Position numbers and translations under genes: made by a program. From the NCBI RefSeq assembly GCF_002812125.1, contig NZ_NPDQ01000010.1, forward strand, positions 1 to 64,000: a stretch of DNA of 64,000 nucleotides. Reading direction: 5' to 3'. The stretch is from Leptospira brenneri. Lineage in GTDB: Bacteria; Spirochaetota; Leptospiria; Leptospirales; Leptospiraceae. A model generated the notes under the pieces. The model ran no database searches. It saw only the letters and a list, made by a program, of their open reading frames with translations, and had not been told where the DNA came from. Shown here one piece after another: positions 29,518 through 38,841 of the stretch; positions within the stretch are counted from its first letter, which is position 1; each line of letters begins with the position of its first letter.

Positions 29518-29566
29518 GATTTGTTTAAAACAAATCTATTGGAGATCGTTTTCGGCAAACTCCAAT
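29518..29566. terminator. Two adjacent stem-loops between convergent genes
   Basis: GATTTGTTT (29518-29526) and AAACAAATC (29528-29536) form a perfect palindrome with a one-base centre. Two bases later ATTGGAG (29538-29544) and CTCCAAT (29560-29566) form a 7-bp stem with a 15-base loop. They lie between the DUF4328 gene and the convergent secreted-protein gene, so termination in both directions is the likely job, although neither has a long T-run. Confidence 0.4.
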
Positions 29567-29603
29567 TACATTGTATGACTTTGTATGTTTATGGTTTTAA
29601 TCA

Positions 29604-30443
29604 TCAACGAACGATCACCCACTTACCTGCAATCCAACTCAAATAGAGAGGTATGGAAGCACCCTTTTTAGAAGTAATGATAGGTTCTCCTTTTTGATCA
29701 GTGATACTCAAAATTTGCTGATTACAAAGCAGTGTGAATTTAGTTTTCTTTGTATCTAGTTTCCAGCTAGAACCAATGGCTTTTGTCATTTCTTTAATGG
29801 ATTTGATTTCCTCAGCTTCTTCATAAGGATAATAACGAACTTCCGATGTGTCCTTTGAACGAAACTGAATCAGTGTCAGTATTTTTTGGGGATCTTTTGT
29901 GTTTAAGACCTTTGTGAATTCTACAGCAAATTCTATAGCAGAGTTTTCTTTTTCTTTGGTGAGAGTGATGGTTTCTGCTTGTTTCCACAATTGGCTTGGC
30001 GGATCAAATGGTGGATTGAATTCTATTTCGAACCAATCTCCTAATTTGTAATCGCTAGATTTTGGCCATTGGAAGTGATTTAAAAGAAGTCCTTCGTCCG
30101 GGAATTGACCTTTTTGGTCAATTAGTAGTTTGACTTCTGCCTCTGCAGAGAGTCCTTCACCTATCTTTTGTTTGTTTTTTCGTTCTGTAAGTCGGATTTT
30201 AATTTTGTTTTTACCAGGTAAGATCCAGTAGTTGATATCTGCTTGTCCTGAAGAATCTTCATTAGAGGATCCGCTATGAACTTCATACCCATTAGCATCT
30301 ATCTCTAAATTGACCGAGTAGTTTTTATAAGTAAGTATATAATAGCCTTCCTTGGGAAGGGCCGGGGGATTTGGTTTTTCTTCTGCTTGTACCTGGAAGT
30401 GGGAAAGAGCAATCGTTATAATAAGGAACAAGATTCTTTGCAT
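29604..30443 (-). CDS. Secreted protein of unknown function
   Basis: 279 residues with a signal peptide ending at FQVQA before EEK. The mature part starts with a Pro-rich stretch, then beta-rich sequence (NYWILPGKNKIKIRL resembles a jelly-roll segment), and ends in a small domain with WKL and WIAGKWVIVR. I do not recognise a family. The ATG at 30443 has GGAG eight bases upstream and gives a clean signal peptide. It stands alone between a convergent gene and the rhomboid-like gene. Confidence 0.75.
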   Translation of the reverse strand: MQRILFLIITIALSHFQVQAEEKPNPPALPKEGYYILTYKNYSVNLEIDANGYEVHSGSSNEDSSGQADINYWILPGKNKIKIRLTERKNKQKIGEGLSAEAEVKLLIDQKGQFPDEGLLLNHFQWPKSSDYKLGDWFEIEFNPPFDPPSQLWKQAETITLTKEKENSAIEFAVEFTKVLNTKDPQKILTLIQFRSKDTSEVRYYPYEEAEEIKSIKEMTKAIGSSWKLDTKKTKFTLLCNQQILSITDQKGEPIITSKKGASIPLYLSWIAGKWVIVR

Positions 30444-30567
30444 CTGGAATTCTCCGATATCGAGGTAACGAAGGATTTTCACTGAGGAATAAAAAATGTC
30501 GATGAGAAATTTATTTACAAAAATATTTTAAAGCGAATTCAAAACCAAAATATGTTCTCATAAGAAA

Positions 30568-31320
30568 TTAAAGAAATTTTTTTCCATGACGATCGAAAAA
30601 GAAATTGGTGTCGCAGGAAGAACAATGAAGCCTTCCATATTTTTTTGCAGGAATTGGTTTATTACAAGAGGGGCAGAGGACAGTTTTATTGATAAAGGTA
30701 GATAGACGGAGATTCTGTTCTAATCGGTCTAAAAAATTGTGACGGATAAAAAAGAGAGCAAGACTGACACCAGCCAAAAAAGCGACAACTTGTCCACCAT
30801 AAACACTTCGCACTTGGTTGTTGAATTCAATAAGATAGAAATAAGACTGGATAAGAATCCAAATGCCAAGGCTGATAAAAATAGGTACATCACGGAAGGT
30901 CGCTCTTTCAAAAACCATAGTACTTTTTACATTGGGAAAAAATACAAAATACATTCCAAGAATGCCTGAGATGACTCCAGAAGTTCCGACAACAGGAACA
31001 ATGGAATTCATATGAAACAAAAAATAGGTTAGGTTGGCTAAGATTCCAAAAAAAAGAAATAAAAGGAAAAAAAATAAATGTCCCACTACATCTTCTATAT
31101 TATCAGCGAACATGTATAAATAAACTGCATTTGTAAGCCACTCGGTAAAAGAAGAATTAAAGAAATTAGAAAAAATGAGACTAAGTCCGAACTCTTTTTT
31201 GGGTGTGAAAGCATAGGACTCAGGATGATCGAAGAATAAGGTCAACATCGTTAGAAAAATAAATCCCAATGTTAGAATTGGTTTTCTATAATTGTGATTT
31301 GCTTTTTCGAATACGAACAT
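30568..31320 (-). CDS. Rhomboid-fold membrane protein lacking the catalytic His, with C-terminal zinc ribbon
   Basis: 250 residues, about six membrane helices in the first 195. The rhomboid landmarks are present in altered form: EWLTNAVYLYMFADNIED replaces the HL..N...L..FG helix, and VVGTSGVISG keeps the active Ser114. In the last helix, where proteases have AH.GGF.AG, this protein reads YGGQVVAFLAG, so the catalytic His is Gln177. It is therefore probably not a protease. The C-terminus carries CPSC (216, 219) and CSSC (233, 236), a zinc ribbon on the soluble side. No ribosome site precedes the ATG. Confidence 0.8.
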   Translation of the reverse strand: MFVFEKANHNYRKPILTLGFIFLTMLTLFFDHPESYAFTPKKEFGLSLIFSNFFNSSFTEWLTNAVYLYMFADNIEDVVGHLFFFLLFLFFGILANLTYFLFHMNSIVPVVGTSGVISGILGMYFVFFPNVKSTMVFERATFRDVPIFISLGIWILIQSYFYLIEFNNQVRSVYGGQVVAFLAGVSLALFFIRHNFLDRLEQNLRLSTFINKTVLCPSCNKPIPAKKYGRLHCSSCDTNFFFDRHGKKFL

Positions 31321-31345
31321 TGTTAGCTGGTAGGAGGTTCTACCA

Positions 31346-31375
31346 ATTATACCATATCTACTTTTCTTTCAAAGC
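31346..31375 (-). promoter_or_regulatory. Extended -10 promoter for the rhomboid-like gene
   Basis: Read on the minus strand, TGGTATAAT is an extended -10 with a perfect TATAAT (31346-31351), preceded at about 15-16 bases by TTTGAAA as a weak -35. Transcription would start near 31339, giving a leader of about 18 bases without a ribosome site. Confidence 0.6.
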
Positions 31376-31379
31376 GAAT

Positions 31380-33245
31380 TTAAAACCAAAGGTAAAACAA
31401 AAATGTCAATCCTAGGAGGATTCCATATAACCATTCGTCCCTTTTACGAAATAAGGTTATCATGGATTGGTTTGGTGATCTTTTTTGGAAGGTTAAGATC
31501 AAAGTAGAGTTTACAAATAGTAAAAATCCTGTTGCGGATAGGTAGGTTTTATACTCAGGAAATCGAATTCTAAATGTGATTATTCCAAAAAATAAAATCA
31601 AAAAAATGAAGAAGTTTTTAGTATTTGGCTTTCGGATGGTTTGGGTGAGAATTTGTTTTAGGTTTCGAATTGAACTTTTCTCAGTTCTCAATCCTTCGGA
31701 ATTTTTTTCCCATTTGTATTGCACCAGGGCTGTGATTGTTAGTAAAATTAGAGCAAAATGAAAACTAAAAAACACTCGGTGTAAAAAATTGAGTTCTTCA
31801 CCAAATAATTGTTTTGTGAAACTTGGTGCAAGGTTGGAATAGAGTAGTGGAGATAAAAAGGAGAAAATCGGTGTGATCAGGATTGTTATACAAATCATTC
31901 TGCTACTGATTTTTACATTTAAAATTCCTAATAAAAAAACAACAAGAAGGGCCGGTGTGAAGTGAGAACTTTGGTTTGATAGTTCAATAAAGAAATTTTT
32001 CTTAGAATTGGGATCGACAAAGAGAATGGCGAGGACCGTGACTAACAAAGAAAATACCAACAGGAAAATTCTACCAACTTTCATTTCCTCTTCATCGATG
32101 AGTTTTTTACCGAATCTTTCCCGAAACGGTTTATAAAAATCGATGGTAAATAGAGTGGCTGCGGAATGGAGCATGGAATCGATGCTTGAAAAAATAGCTC
32201 CGAGGAGTCCGGCAAGGATCACTCCAATCAGGCCATATCCTAAGGGAACTACGAGAACCACAAGTTTGGAAAAGGCTTCGTCTGGTGCAATGTTTGCCGT
32301 TTCCCCCAGAGATGTCCAAATTTGGTAAGCCGCAACGCCAGTAAGGATTGAAAAAAAAGGAACTGTTAGTTTAAGAAGTCCACCTACTAAAATTCCGAGC
32401 CTTGCTTCTCTTAATGATTTTCCACCTAGCGTACGCTGTACGACATACTGGTTTGTATTCCAATAAAAAATATGTAATAAAAAAAGTCCATTGAGAGCTC
32501 CCGTCCAAGGAAGGGTGGGATGGTTGGGAGGTAGATACAAATTCATTTTACTAAGTCCATCAACTCGACCTTCCTCTTTGGCAAATAACTCAAAGATACC
32601 ACCCACTTCTGGTCTTGTAATGGAAAGATATGCTAAGAGTAATCCTGAGGCTAAGATCAGAAAGGTTTGGATCACATCGGTATAAACTACTGATTTTAAA
32701 CCACCAAACCAGGTATAGATGGTTGATGTAAATGCAATCCAAAGGACAACTTCTGTATAAGTAATTTGAATTCCTGTATCTTTGATAAAGGGAAGAAAAC
32801 TCCGTGCGCCAATGTACAAAGCTCCTGTCAGTTGGATGGTGATGAGGACGAGTGAGATCCCCGAATAAATCCTTCCGGCTGCGGGTCCAAATTTGCTCTG
32901 GAGGAATTGAGAGAGAGTATAGAATTTTTTACGTCGGAACAAGGGAAGGAAAACAAAAGCCAAAAGGACAATGGCGGGAATCGATCCAAATTCGTAATGG
33001 CTCTGTGCGAACCCTACAGAAAATCCAATGCCGAGCATTCCCACCAAGTGGTTTGCTGAGATATTGGTTCCGAATAGAGAACCGGCGATCCCCCACCAAG
33101 GTAGGCTTCGTCCTCCGAGAAAGTAATCAGAAGAGGAGGATTCCTTTCGGCCTGCATACATTCCCACACCAAGGACAAGAAGGAAGGTTGCTGAAAAAAA
33201 TACGATATCGATCGTTGTTATCATAACAGAGAATTGATTCACCAT
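31380..33245 (-). CDS. Sodium/solute symporter (SSS family)
   Basis: 621 residues with about 13-15 membrane helices. DYFLGGRSLPWWGIAGSLFGTNISANHLVGM is the family's unwound first helix region, and IFSSIDSMLHSAATLFTIDFY is the conserved late helix near the sodium site. The overall pattern is like SGLT/PutP transporters that move sugars, amino acids or similar solutes with sodium; the substrate is unknown. A long less-conserved C-terminal extension adds helices. The first ATG is used; an ATG at 33224 is an alternative. Divergent from the monooxygenase operon. Confidence 0.9.
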   Translation of the reverse strand: MVNQFSVMITTIDIVFFSATFLLVLGVGMYAGRKESSSSDYFLGGRSLPWWGIAGSLFGTNISANHLVGMLGIGFSVGFAQSHYEFGSIPAIVLLAFVFLPLFRRKKFYTLSQFLQSKFGPAAGRIYSGISLVLITIQLTGALYIGARSFLPFIKDTGIQITYTEVVLWIAFTSTIYTWFGGLKSVVYTDVIQTFLILASGLLLAYLSITRPEVGGIFELFAKEEGRVDGLSKMNLYLPPNHPTLPWTGALNGLFLLHIFYWNTNQYVVQRTLGGKSLREARLGILVGGLLKLTVPFFSILTGVAAYQIWTSLGETANIAPDEAFSKLVVLVVPLGYGLIGVILAGLLGAIFSSIDSMLHSAATLFTIDFYKPFRERFGKKLIDEEEMKVGRIFLLVFSLLVTVLAILFVDPNSKKNFFIELSNQSSHFTPALLVVFLLGILNVKISSRMICITILITPIFSFLSPLLYSNLAPSFTKQLFGEELNFLHRVFFSFHFALILLTITALVQYKWEKNSEGLRTEKSSIRNLKQILTQTIRKPNTKNFFIFLILFFGIITFRIRFPEYKTYLSATGFLLFVNSTLILTFQKRSPNQSMITLFRKRDEWLYGILLGLTFLFYLWF

Positions 33246-33335
33246 ATTAGAATTTTTCTAAAATTATGGCAAGCGTTAGATTTTTACTAATTCTCTCTTG
33301 TCGCCTGTCAATGCCTAGCTTCCAGTAGTGAAAGA

Positions 33336-34499
33336 ATGATACCGATCCCGAAAGCACCCACCATCCGATCCGAAAACCCTTCCGTAGAAGTAGCCTGGTT
33401 TTGTGACCTTTGTAACGGAGATTATGAATATTTGGGAGTTCCTGATGGTAATTTACGTTCTAGTTTCGAACATTGTTCGGATATCATTCGTTTGGCGGAT
33501 GAATTGGGATATCAAAACATTCTCCTTCCTTCTTCTTACCAAACTGGACAAGACACATTAACTTTTGCAGCCGCTGCTTCCCAATTCACAAAACAAATTT
33601 CTCTCCTAACGGCCATTCGGTGTGGTGAAATCCATCCCCCGATGCTCGCAAGAACATTATCCACTTTAGATCATATGTTAAAGGGAAGACTCAATATCAA
33701 TATTATCTCTTCGGATCTTCCAGGTACCCAAAGAGATTCCAAAACAAGGTATGAGATCTCTAAAGAGGTCATTCAAATTTTGCAACAAGGTTGGACACAG
33801 GACCAAATCAAGTTTCAAGGAAAACACTATCAGTTTGATTTACCAACGGATCCAGTAAAGTCATACCAACAAAACGGTGGGCCTTTACTTTATTTTGGAG
33901 GAATTTCTCCCGATGCACGAGCTCTTTGTGCCGAGTTTTGTGATGTTTTTTTGATGTGGCCTGAAACAGAAGAAAGACTTGCTGATACCATGCAAGACTT
34001 AAGTTTACGGGCAGCAAACTTTGGAAGGACTATTGATTTTGGTCTTCGCATTCATTTGATTGTTCGTGATACAGAAAAAGAAGCGAAAGACGCAGCAAAA
34101 CAATTGTTATCTAGACTTGATCTTGAAAGGGCAAATGATATCAAACACCGTGCTTTGGATTCTAATTCAGCAGGGGTCCTTCGTCAAGATGAACTCCGAA
34201 AATCTGCAGATCCTGACCTATTCATTGAACCCATGATTTGGTCAGGAATTGGCCTTGCCCGTTCTGGATGTGGTTCTGCCATTGTAGGAACTCCAGAACA
34301 AGTTTATGAAAAAATCCAAAGATACATCCAAATGGGGATTCGTGCTTTTATTTTCTCTGGATATCCTTTGATTGAAGAATCAAAACTTTTTGCAAAATCG
34401 GTTCTTCCAAAATTACAGACCATCAACTTTGCAGAAGCACAAGGTCGAAAACCAAAAGGGATTCCTGTGACCCCTCTCACAACAGGAGAAAGAAAATGA
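33336..34499 (+). CDS. LLM-class flavin-dependent monooxygenase (SsuD-like)
   Basis: 387 residues. The pattern of FMN-dependent bacterial-luciferase-like enzymes is clear: EVAWFCDL at strand 1, [49 protein letters not shown], and a late [21 protein letters not shown]. SsuD-type enzymes release sulfite from alkanesulfonates with reduced FMN; whether sulfonates are the substrate here is inference. No flavin reductase is adjacent. The stop overlaps the aldo/keto reductase start as ATGA. Confidence 0.88.
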   Translation: MIPIPKAPTIRSENPSVEVAWFCDLCNGDYEYLGVPDGNLRSSFEHCSDIIRLADELGYQNILLPSSYQTGQDTLTFAAAASQFTKQISLLTAIRCGEIHPPMLARTLSTLDHMLKGRLNINIISSDLPGTQRDSKTRYEISKEVIQILQQGWTQDQIKFQGKHYQFDLPTDPVKSYQQNGGPLLYFGGISPDARALCAEFCDVFLMWPETEERLADTMQDLSLRAANFGRTIDFGLRIHLIVRDTEKEAKDAAKQLLSRLDLERANDIKHRALDSNSAGVLRQDELRKSADPDLFIEPMIWSGIGLARSGCGSAIVGTPEQVYEKIQRYIQMGIRAFIFSGYPLIEESKLFAKSVLPKLQTINFAEAQGRKPKGIPVTPLTTGERK

Positions 34500-35401
34500 A
34501 AGTCCCTCAAATTGAATTTCCAATACATAAATTTTCTATCTCCAGACTGGTTTATGGAATTTGGAGGTTACATGAAGATAAAGAGGGTAGTTCTCCTGAA
34601 AGAATTTTAGAAAAAATCGAACTTTGTCTTAGTCTCGGAATCGATACCTTTGATCATGCCGATATCTATGGAGGTTTTGAAAATGAAGAACTTTTTGGTA
34701 AGGCTTTGTCCAAGTTACCTTCTTTAAAATCAAAAATCAAAATCATCACAAAATGTGGAATCCAAATCCCTGGATCGAAATTTCCCACCAAACATTACAA
34801 TACATCCAAAGAACACATTCGTTACTCGGTGGAACGATCCTTACGGAAACTCACAGTAGACAAGTTGGATGTGGTACTCATTCATAGACCAGACCCACTC
34901 ATGGATCCTTATGAGTTGGCAGAGATATTTGAAGTTCTGATCACTGAAGGAAAAGTAAATCATTTTGGAGTTTCCAACTTTACTCCATCGCAATTCCAAA
35001 TGTTGCAATCAGCTTACAGGAGACCTCTTTTTACAAACCAAGTGGAGTTTCATCCATTTCGCACAGAACCACTGTTTGATGGAACCTTCGACCAAATACT
35101 AGAATCAAGAATTCATCCCATGATATGGTCACCCACAGCGGGAGGACGGATCTTTGTTCCCAAAACGGAAAGGGAAGTTGCCACACATTCGAAACTTCAG
35201 GAAATTGCCAAAAAATATGGATCTAGCGCCGACCAAGTTCTTTATTCGTGGTTTTTAAACCATCCCGCAGGCCTTGTTCCCATTTTGGGAACTAATGAAC
35301 CCAAACGAATCCAGTCTGCAGCCGAATGTTTTTCTTATCCTCTTACTCGAGTGGAATGGTTTTCCATTTTAGAAGCGGCACGTGGGAAAGAAGTGGCTTG
35401 A
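34496..35401 (+). CDS. Aldo/keto reductase (YdhF-like)
   Basis: 301 residues, a TIM-barrel NADPH-dependent carbonyl reductase. The catalytic tetrad can be placed: Asp53 and Tyr58 in FDHADIYGG, Lys86 in IITKCG, His130 in [10 protein letters not shown]. The early YGIWRL and late [19 protein letters not shown] motifs are those of the YdhF group. Coupled by ATGA to the monooxygenase, it may reduce the aldehyde that such oxygenases release; that link is inference from position. Confidence 0.9.
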   Translation: MKVPQIEFPIHKFSISRLVYGIWRLHEDKEGSSPERILEKIELCLSLGIDTFDHADIYGGFENEELFGKALSKLPSLKSKIKIITKCGIQIPGSKFPTKHYNTSKEHIRYSVERSLRKLTVDKLDVVLIHRPDPLMDPYELAEIFEVLITEGKVNHFGVSNFTPSQFQMLQSAYRRPLFTNQVEFHPFRTEPLFDGTFDQILESRIHPMIWSPTAGGRIFVPKTEREVATHSKLQEIAKKYGSSADQVLYSWFLNHPAGLVPILGTNEPKRIQSAAECFSYPLTRVEWFSILEAARGKEVA

Positions 35402-35458
35402 TGGAATTAAATTAATTTTTGTTAGTTGTAATCAAATTTGGATGTGTTGAAACTTGAA

Positions 35459-35995
35459 ATGAATGAAATCAAATATATACAAAAATTAGATGACCTGTCT
35501 TTTTTTTCCTTACACCATCACAATCGATATAGTAGTAAATACCAGAAATATTACCCGGAGATTTTTTTATCCGTAACAACAATCATATCTGCTGTGATGT
35601 TCTTTAGCACGTATCCAGAAGAAATTAACTTTGTAGCTATCTTGTATCTGTTGTTTAGCATTCTATATTATGCTTATCTCCGTTTGACTCGCAAAAGAAA
35701 ACTCCTCAAGCACTTTAAGAAATTCTATACGGAAGGAAAGGATTTTACGGAATCGGAACTAACCATTCGGTTTGAAGATTTATTTATACTGACCCAATCC
35801 AAAAACGTGGAGTCAAAAATTCCCTATGAAAATCTTACGAGGTTGTCTATCGGAACAGAAGCCCTTTACGTATATATCTCGAACATTCAGGCTTTGATTT
35901 TACCCAATCGGATTTTTCATTCTCCTATGGAAAGTCAGACGATCATCGACTTTCTGATCCAAAAGAATGGGAATCTAATAGCGCCTCTCAAATGA
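35459..35995 (+). CDS. YcxB-like membrane protein
   Basis: 178 residues. Two membrane helices (about 38-55 and 60-78) form a hairpin, followed by a soluble beta-rich C-terminus (ELTIRFEDLFILTQSKNVESKIPYENLTRL) that matches the YcxB-like C-terminal pattern, including the final F.....FL..K. The function is unknown. The ATG at 35459 is chosen over TTG/GTG codons just upstream; no strong ribosome site is present for any. Confidence 0.65.
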   Translation: MNEIKYIQKLDDLSFFSLHHHNRYSSKYQKYYPEIFLSVTTIISAVMFFSTYPEEINFVAILYLLFSILYYAYLRLTRKRKLLKHFKKFYTEGKDFTESELTIRFEDLFILTQSKNVESKIPYENLTRLSIGTEALYVYISNIQALILPNRIFHSPMESQTIIDFLIQKNGNLIAPLK

Positions 35996-36131
35996 CAAAA
36001 TTTCCTTTGTAAGTGATTGCACGAATTGGGAAAGATATTGCTCGTTATATTGAATTAATATCCCGTATAACAGATTAAATCTCTGGTCGCGGACTGGTTC
36101 CTTGTTGGGATGGACGGAAGAGGTGGTTTGT

Positions 36132-37229
36132 ATGCTTTCTGAATTGGCTCCCAACCATTATTTTTCTGGGGTTGCTTTGACTCGAGATCTTGCCGATGAC
36201 TTACATTCCTTTCCTTCTTCCGTTTCTTCCGAAGAAATTTGGGAAAAGACCGTAGAAACTATCGCAAGGATTCCTGAAATCATTGCGACTTGGATTTTGG
36301 AATACCTTCCCGATTCACAAAACTTCCGTTTGTTGGCTCTTCACGGTCCTTCTTCTTTTCAAATTCCTGAAACGGTTTCTAAATATTCTCTCCCTTGTTA
36401 CCATGTAGTGGATTCTAATATGATTTTTGAGATGAATTTGGTTGGAGAGGATTCTTTCTTTTCTCCTCTGACCCAAGTTCTATCTGAAAAAAATTCTATT
36501 ATGTATTTGGGATATCCTATTCGTTCTGATATTGGCACAGTGATTGGTGTGATTGGAATGGTGGTGGAAGATAAGTTCAAACATAAATTCAAAAATCTAA
36601 AACTCATTGATGTGATTGCAGACCAGCTCAGTCAAGAACTCATTCGATTCAAAAATCAAAATCTAATTGCAGAAACTTTAAACACGGCTGCGTTTGTCAA
36701 ACACTCACTTGCGGAACTTTTTCGTCTTCTTTCTTCAACAACAAATAATCTAACAGAAATTTGCCGTAATTATCTGCAGACGGGTACAAAACTCTTTGGA
36801 TTGCCACTAGGACTTATTGCATCCAAAATTGGAGACGACTGGGAATATAGCCTTGTGGAAGGAAATGTACATGGAATTTATGAGGGACAAAAATTCTCTC
36901 ATGTTGAATCTAAATTTTTATCTGGAAGTGCAGTACCTTCTGCAATCATCCTAAAAGAGATTTCTTTGGCTTCAGAAGGAAATGTAAGAGAGCATCTGTT
37001 AGAAGTGGGAGTTTCCTCTCTTATGGAATTTTCTTTGCGAGTTCATAACCAAACAATCGCTATTTTGGGATTTTATGGACTAAAAAACCAAACGATTCAA
37101 TCGGTTGAGCTATTCCAGAAAGTATTCGAACTTATGGGGATCGGTCTTGCCAATCAAATTGAAAAACATAATATCAATTTGTTATCAAAAATTGTATTTT
37201 TGGAAAAAGACTCATCAAACACTAGATAA
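36132..37229 (+). CDS. GAF-domain protein without output domain
   Basis: 365 residues, soluble. Two GAF-like modules are suggested: about 35-190 (ATWILEYLPDSQNFRLLALHG, GYPIRSDIGTVIGVIGMVV) and about 205-355 (GTKLFGLPLGLIASKI, SLMEFSLRVHNQTIAILGFYG). A helical linker joins them. No kinase, cyclase or DNA-binding domain follows, so it would bind a ligand and signal through a partner. GAGGTGG precedes the ATG by five bases. The end overlaps the convergent DUF4180 gene by 15 bases. Confidence 0.7.
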   Translation: MLSELAPNHYFSGVALTRDLADDLHSFPSSVSSEEIWEKTVETIARIPEIIATWILEYLPDSQNFRLLALHGPSSFQIPETVSKYSLPCYHVVDSNMIFEMNLVGEDSFFSPLTQVLSEKNSIMYLGYPIRSDIGTVIGVIGMVVEDKFKHKFKNLKLIDVIADQLSQELIRFKNQNLIAETLNTAAFVKHSLAELFRLLSSTTNNLTEICRNYLQTGTKLFGLPLGLIASKIGDDWEYSLVEGNVHGIYEGQKFSHVESKFLSGSAVPSAIILKEISLASEGNVREHLLEVGVSSLMEFSLRVHNQTIAILGFYGLKNQTIQSVELFQKVFELMGIGLANQIEKHNINLLSKIVFLEKDSSNTR

Positions 37230-37580
37230 TTTGTCGATTGCATTCTCTTCAGAATTTAGAAAAAAGACATCTTTACCCGAATTCATTTCATAAATGAAAT
37301 CTTTTAGACTTTTACTAGAGTAAACCGAGAAATCACCAACGACGGCTAGTTTCATTCGGTAGTTGACTAGTTTTTGTAATACGTTTCCCGCAAGACCCGT
37401 TTTTAAATCAAAAAAGTCTTTGGTAAAATGTGATTGTTTTAAAACAAAGCGGTCACATCCCGAATCGTACTGGAGGGTTGCAAAAAAATCAAAAGCAGTG
37501 GAGACCTCGTTCACGAGCGTATCCTCCGAGTCAACAACCGCGATATCAATATTGTTTTTCCTAATTTTACGAACATTCAT
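37215..37580 (-). CDS. DUF4180 protein
   Basis: 121 residues. AVVDSEDTLVNEVSTAFDFFATLQYDSGCDRFVLKQSHFTKDFFDLKTGLAG, and KLAVVGDFSVYSSKSLKDFIYEMN, fit the DUF4180 family, a small STAS-like domain of unknown role. It is transcribed alone, convergent with the GAF gene. Confidence 0.8.
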   Translation of the reverse strand: MNVRKIRKNNIDIAVVDSEDTLVNEVSTAFDFFATLQYDSGCDRFVLKQSHFTKDFFDLKTGLAGNVLQKLVNYRMKLAVVGDFSVYSSKSLKDFIYEMNSGKDVFFLNSEENAIDKLSSV

Positions 37581-37759
37581 TTTGTTTTAGAGTTACTGTT
37601 TTCTTTTTGGGAAATTTGGATGATCCCATTTTATTTTCTATCTTTCTTTAGACAGACTGCAATTCGTTTTTTTCTGGAACCTTTGGTTCGGAACAAATGA
37701 ATCAATCCTGGATCTACCGATTCATAGAAATTTCTTAAATTTTTCCTATAAAAATAAGT

Positions 37760-37808
37760 TTGACATTTTTTATTTATATATCTAACTACTTATATAACCG
37801 ATTAGTTA
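37760..37808 (+). promoter_or_regulatory. Promoter and operator of the ArsR-type/SRPBCC operon
   Basis: A perfect -35 TTGACA (37760-37765) is followed after 17 bases by TAACTA (37783-37788) at the -10 position. TAACTA is also the left arm of an inverted repeat whose right arm TAGTTA (37803-37808) ends on the first base of the start codon. The regulator would thus block both polymerase and ribosome. Autoregulation is the usual habit of ArsR-type repressors. Confidence 0.6.
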
Positions 37809-38161
37809 TGCAAACACTCGATTCTACATTTGCCGCTCTTGCCGATCCCACTCGTAGGGCCATTCTGATGCGTCTCGCCAAAAGCGATTTAACGGTGATG
37901 GAACTCGCAAAACCATTTCGGATGAGCCAACCTGCCGTTTCCAAACACCTCAAAGTTTTGGAGGAAGCTGGCCTCATTTCTACCACCGTCCGTGCACAAG
38001 AAAGACCGCGCCGTCTGGAAACAGCACCGTTAAAAACTGCGATTGATTGGATCGAAACATACCGTCAGATGTGGGAAAAAAGATATCAGTTGTTAGATGG
38101 ATTACTAGAAGAATTACAAAGTATACAAGTCAAACAAACCAAAGGAGATAGAAAAAAATGA
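37808..38161 (+). CDS. ArsR-family transcriptional regulator
   Basis: 117 residues, a winged helix-turn-helix. FAALADPTRRAILMRLAKSDLTVMELAKPFRMSQPAVSKHLKVLEEAGLI is the standard fold with recognition helix SQPAVSKHLKVL. There are no cysteines in the helix-3 metal position, so it belongs to the non-metal branch (SdpR-like) that partners SRPBCC proteins. The ATG at 37808 matches family length; the leader is very short and lacks a ribosome site. The next gene starts inside its stop (ATGA). Confidence 0.9.
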   Translation: MQTLDSTFAALADPTRRAILMRLAKSDLTVMELAKPFRMSQPAVSKHLKVLEEAGLISTTVRAQERPRRLETAPLKTAIDWIETYRQMWEKRYQLLDGLLEELQSIQVKQTKGDRKK

Positions 38162-38673
38162 AATCAGAAAAACCAGAAGTAAAGATGGAACGCCGAGGAG
38201 AAACGGAAGTTGTATTTACAAGATACTTTGCCGCACCACGTGAATTGGTATTCGATTGTCACACCAAACCTGATCTCATGCGTCGATGGCTCATTGGTCC
38301 CGAAGGAATGGTTTTAGATACATGTGAACAAGATTTGAAGGTAGGCGGTAAATACTTGTATCTTTATGCAGACAAAGCGGGAAATAAATCAGGTGTATAC
38401 GGAACCTTTCGAGAAGTGGTGGTACCTGAAAAACTAGCCAATACTGAAAATTATATTTTTGATATGGCAAGTTTCGATCCGAATGCTCCCGAAGATCCGA
38501 ACGCTACTTTCGAGTCGCGCACCTTTACTGCGGAAGGAAGTCGGACACTTATGACGCATTTGTGCCGGTATGCTTCGCCTGAAGTATGTAAGATGATGGT
38601 AGACTCTGGTGCGGCTGATGGTATGGCGGAATGTTATTTGGAGTTAGATAAGTTGTTAACTCAGATCAACTAA
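38158..38673 (+). CDS. SRPBCC/AHSA1-like ligand-binding protein
   Basis: 171 residues. FTRYFAAPRELVFDCHTKPDLMRRWLIGPEG is the start of an AHSA1/START-like cavity fold, and TFESRTFTAEGSRTLMTHLCRYASPEV with a C-terminal helix complete it. In this family ArsR-type repressor plus SRPBCC protein are commonly paired; the ligand is unknown. Translation is coupled to the repressor. Confidence 0.88.
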   Translation: MKSEKPEVKMERRGETEVVFTRYFAAPRELVFDCHTKPDLMRRWLIGPEGMVLDTCEQDLKVGGKYLYLYADKAGNKSGVYGTFREVVVPEKLANTENYIFDMASFDPNAPEDPNATFESRTFTAEGSRTLMTHLCRYASPEVCKMMVDSGAADGMAECYLELDKLLTQIN

Positions 38674-38841
38674 AAATCACTACGATTGTAGAATTGTATA
38701 GTTGAAGTTGAAACTTTAGCTCTAATCTAAGTATAAACAGATATTGAAACTTTATCTTTATGCTCATAAAATTATTTCTTAGGTAGGTTTCTTTTTAGAT
38801 TGGAACTTGTCTAAAGTTTGGTTGAAATAGAGTATTAAAAA

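Noticed and set aside
31331..31337. AGGAGG-like ribosome site on the plus strand
   Set aside because: No start codon or frame follows it; it is the complement of the rhomboid gene leader.
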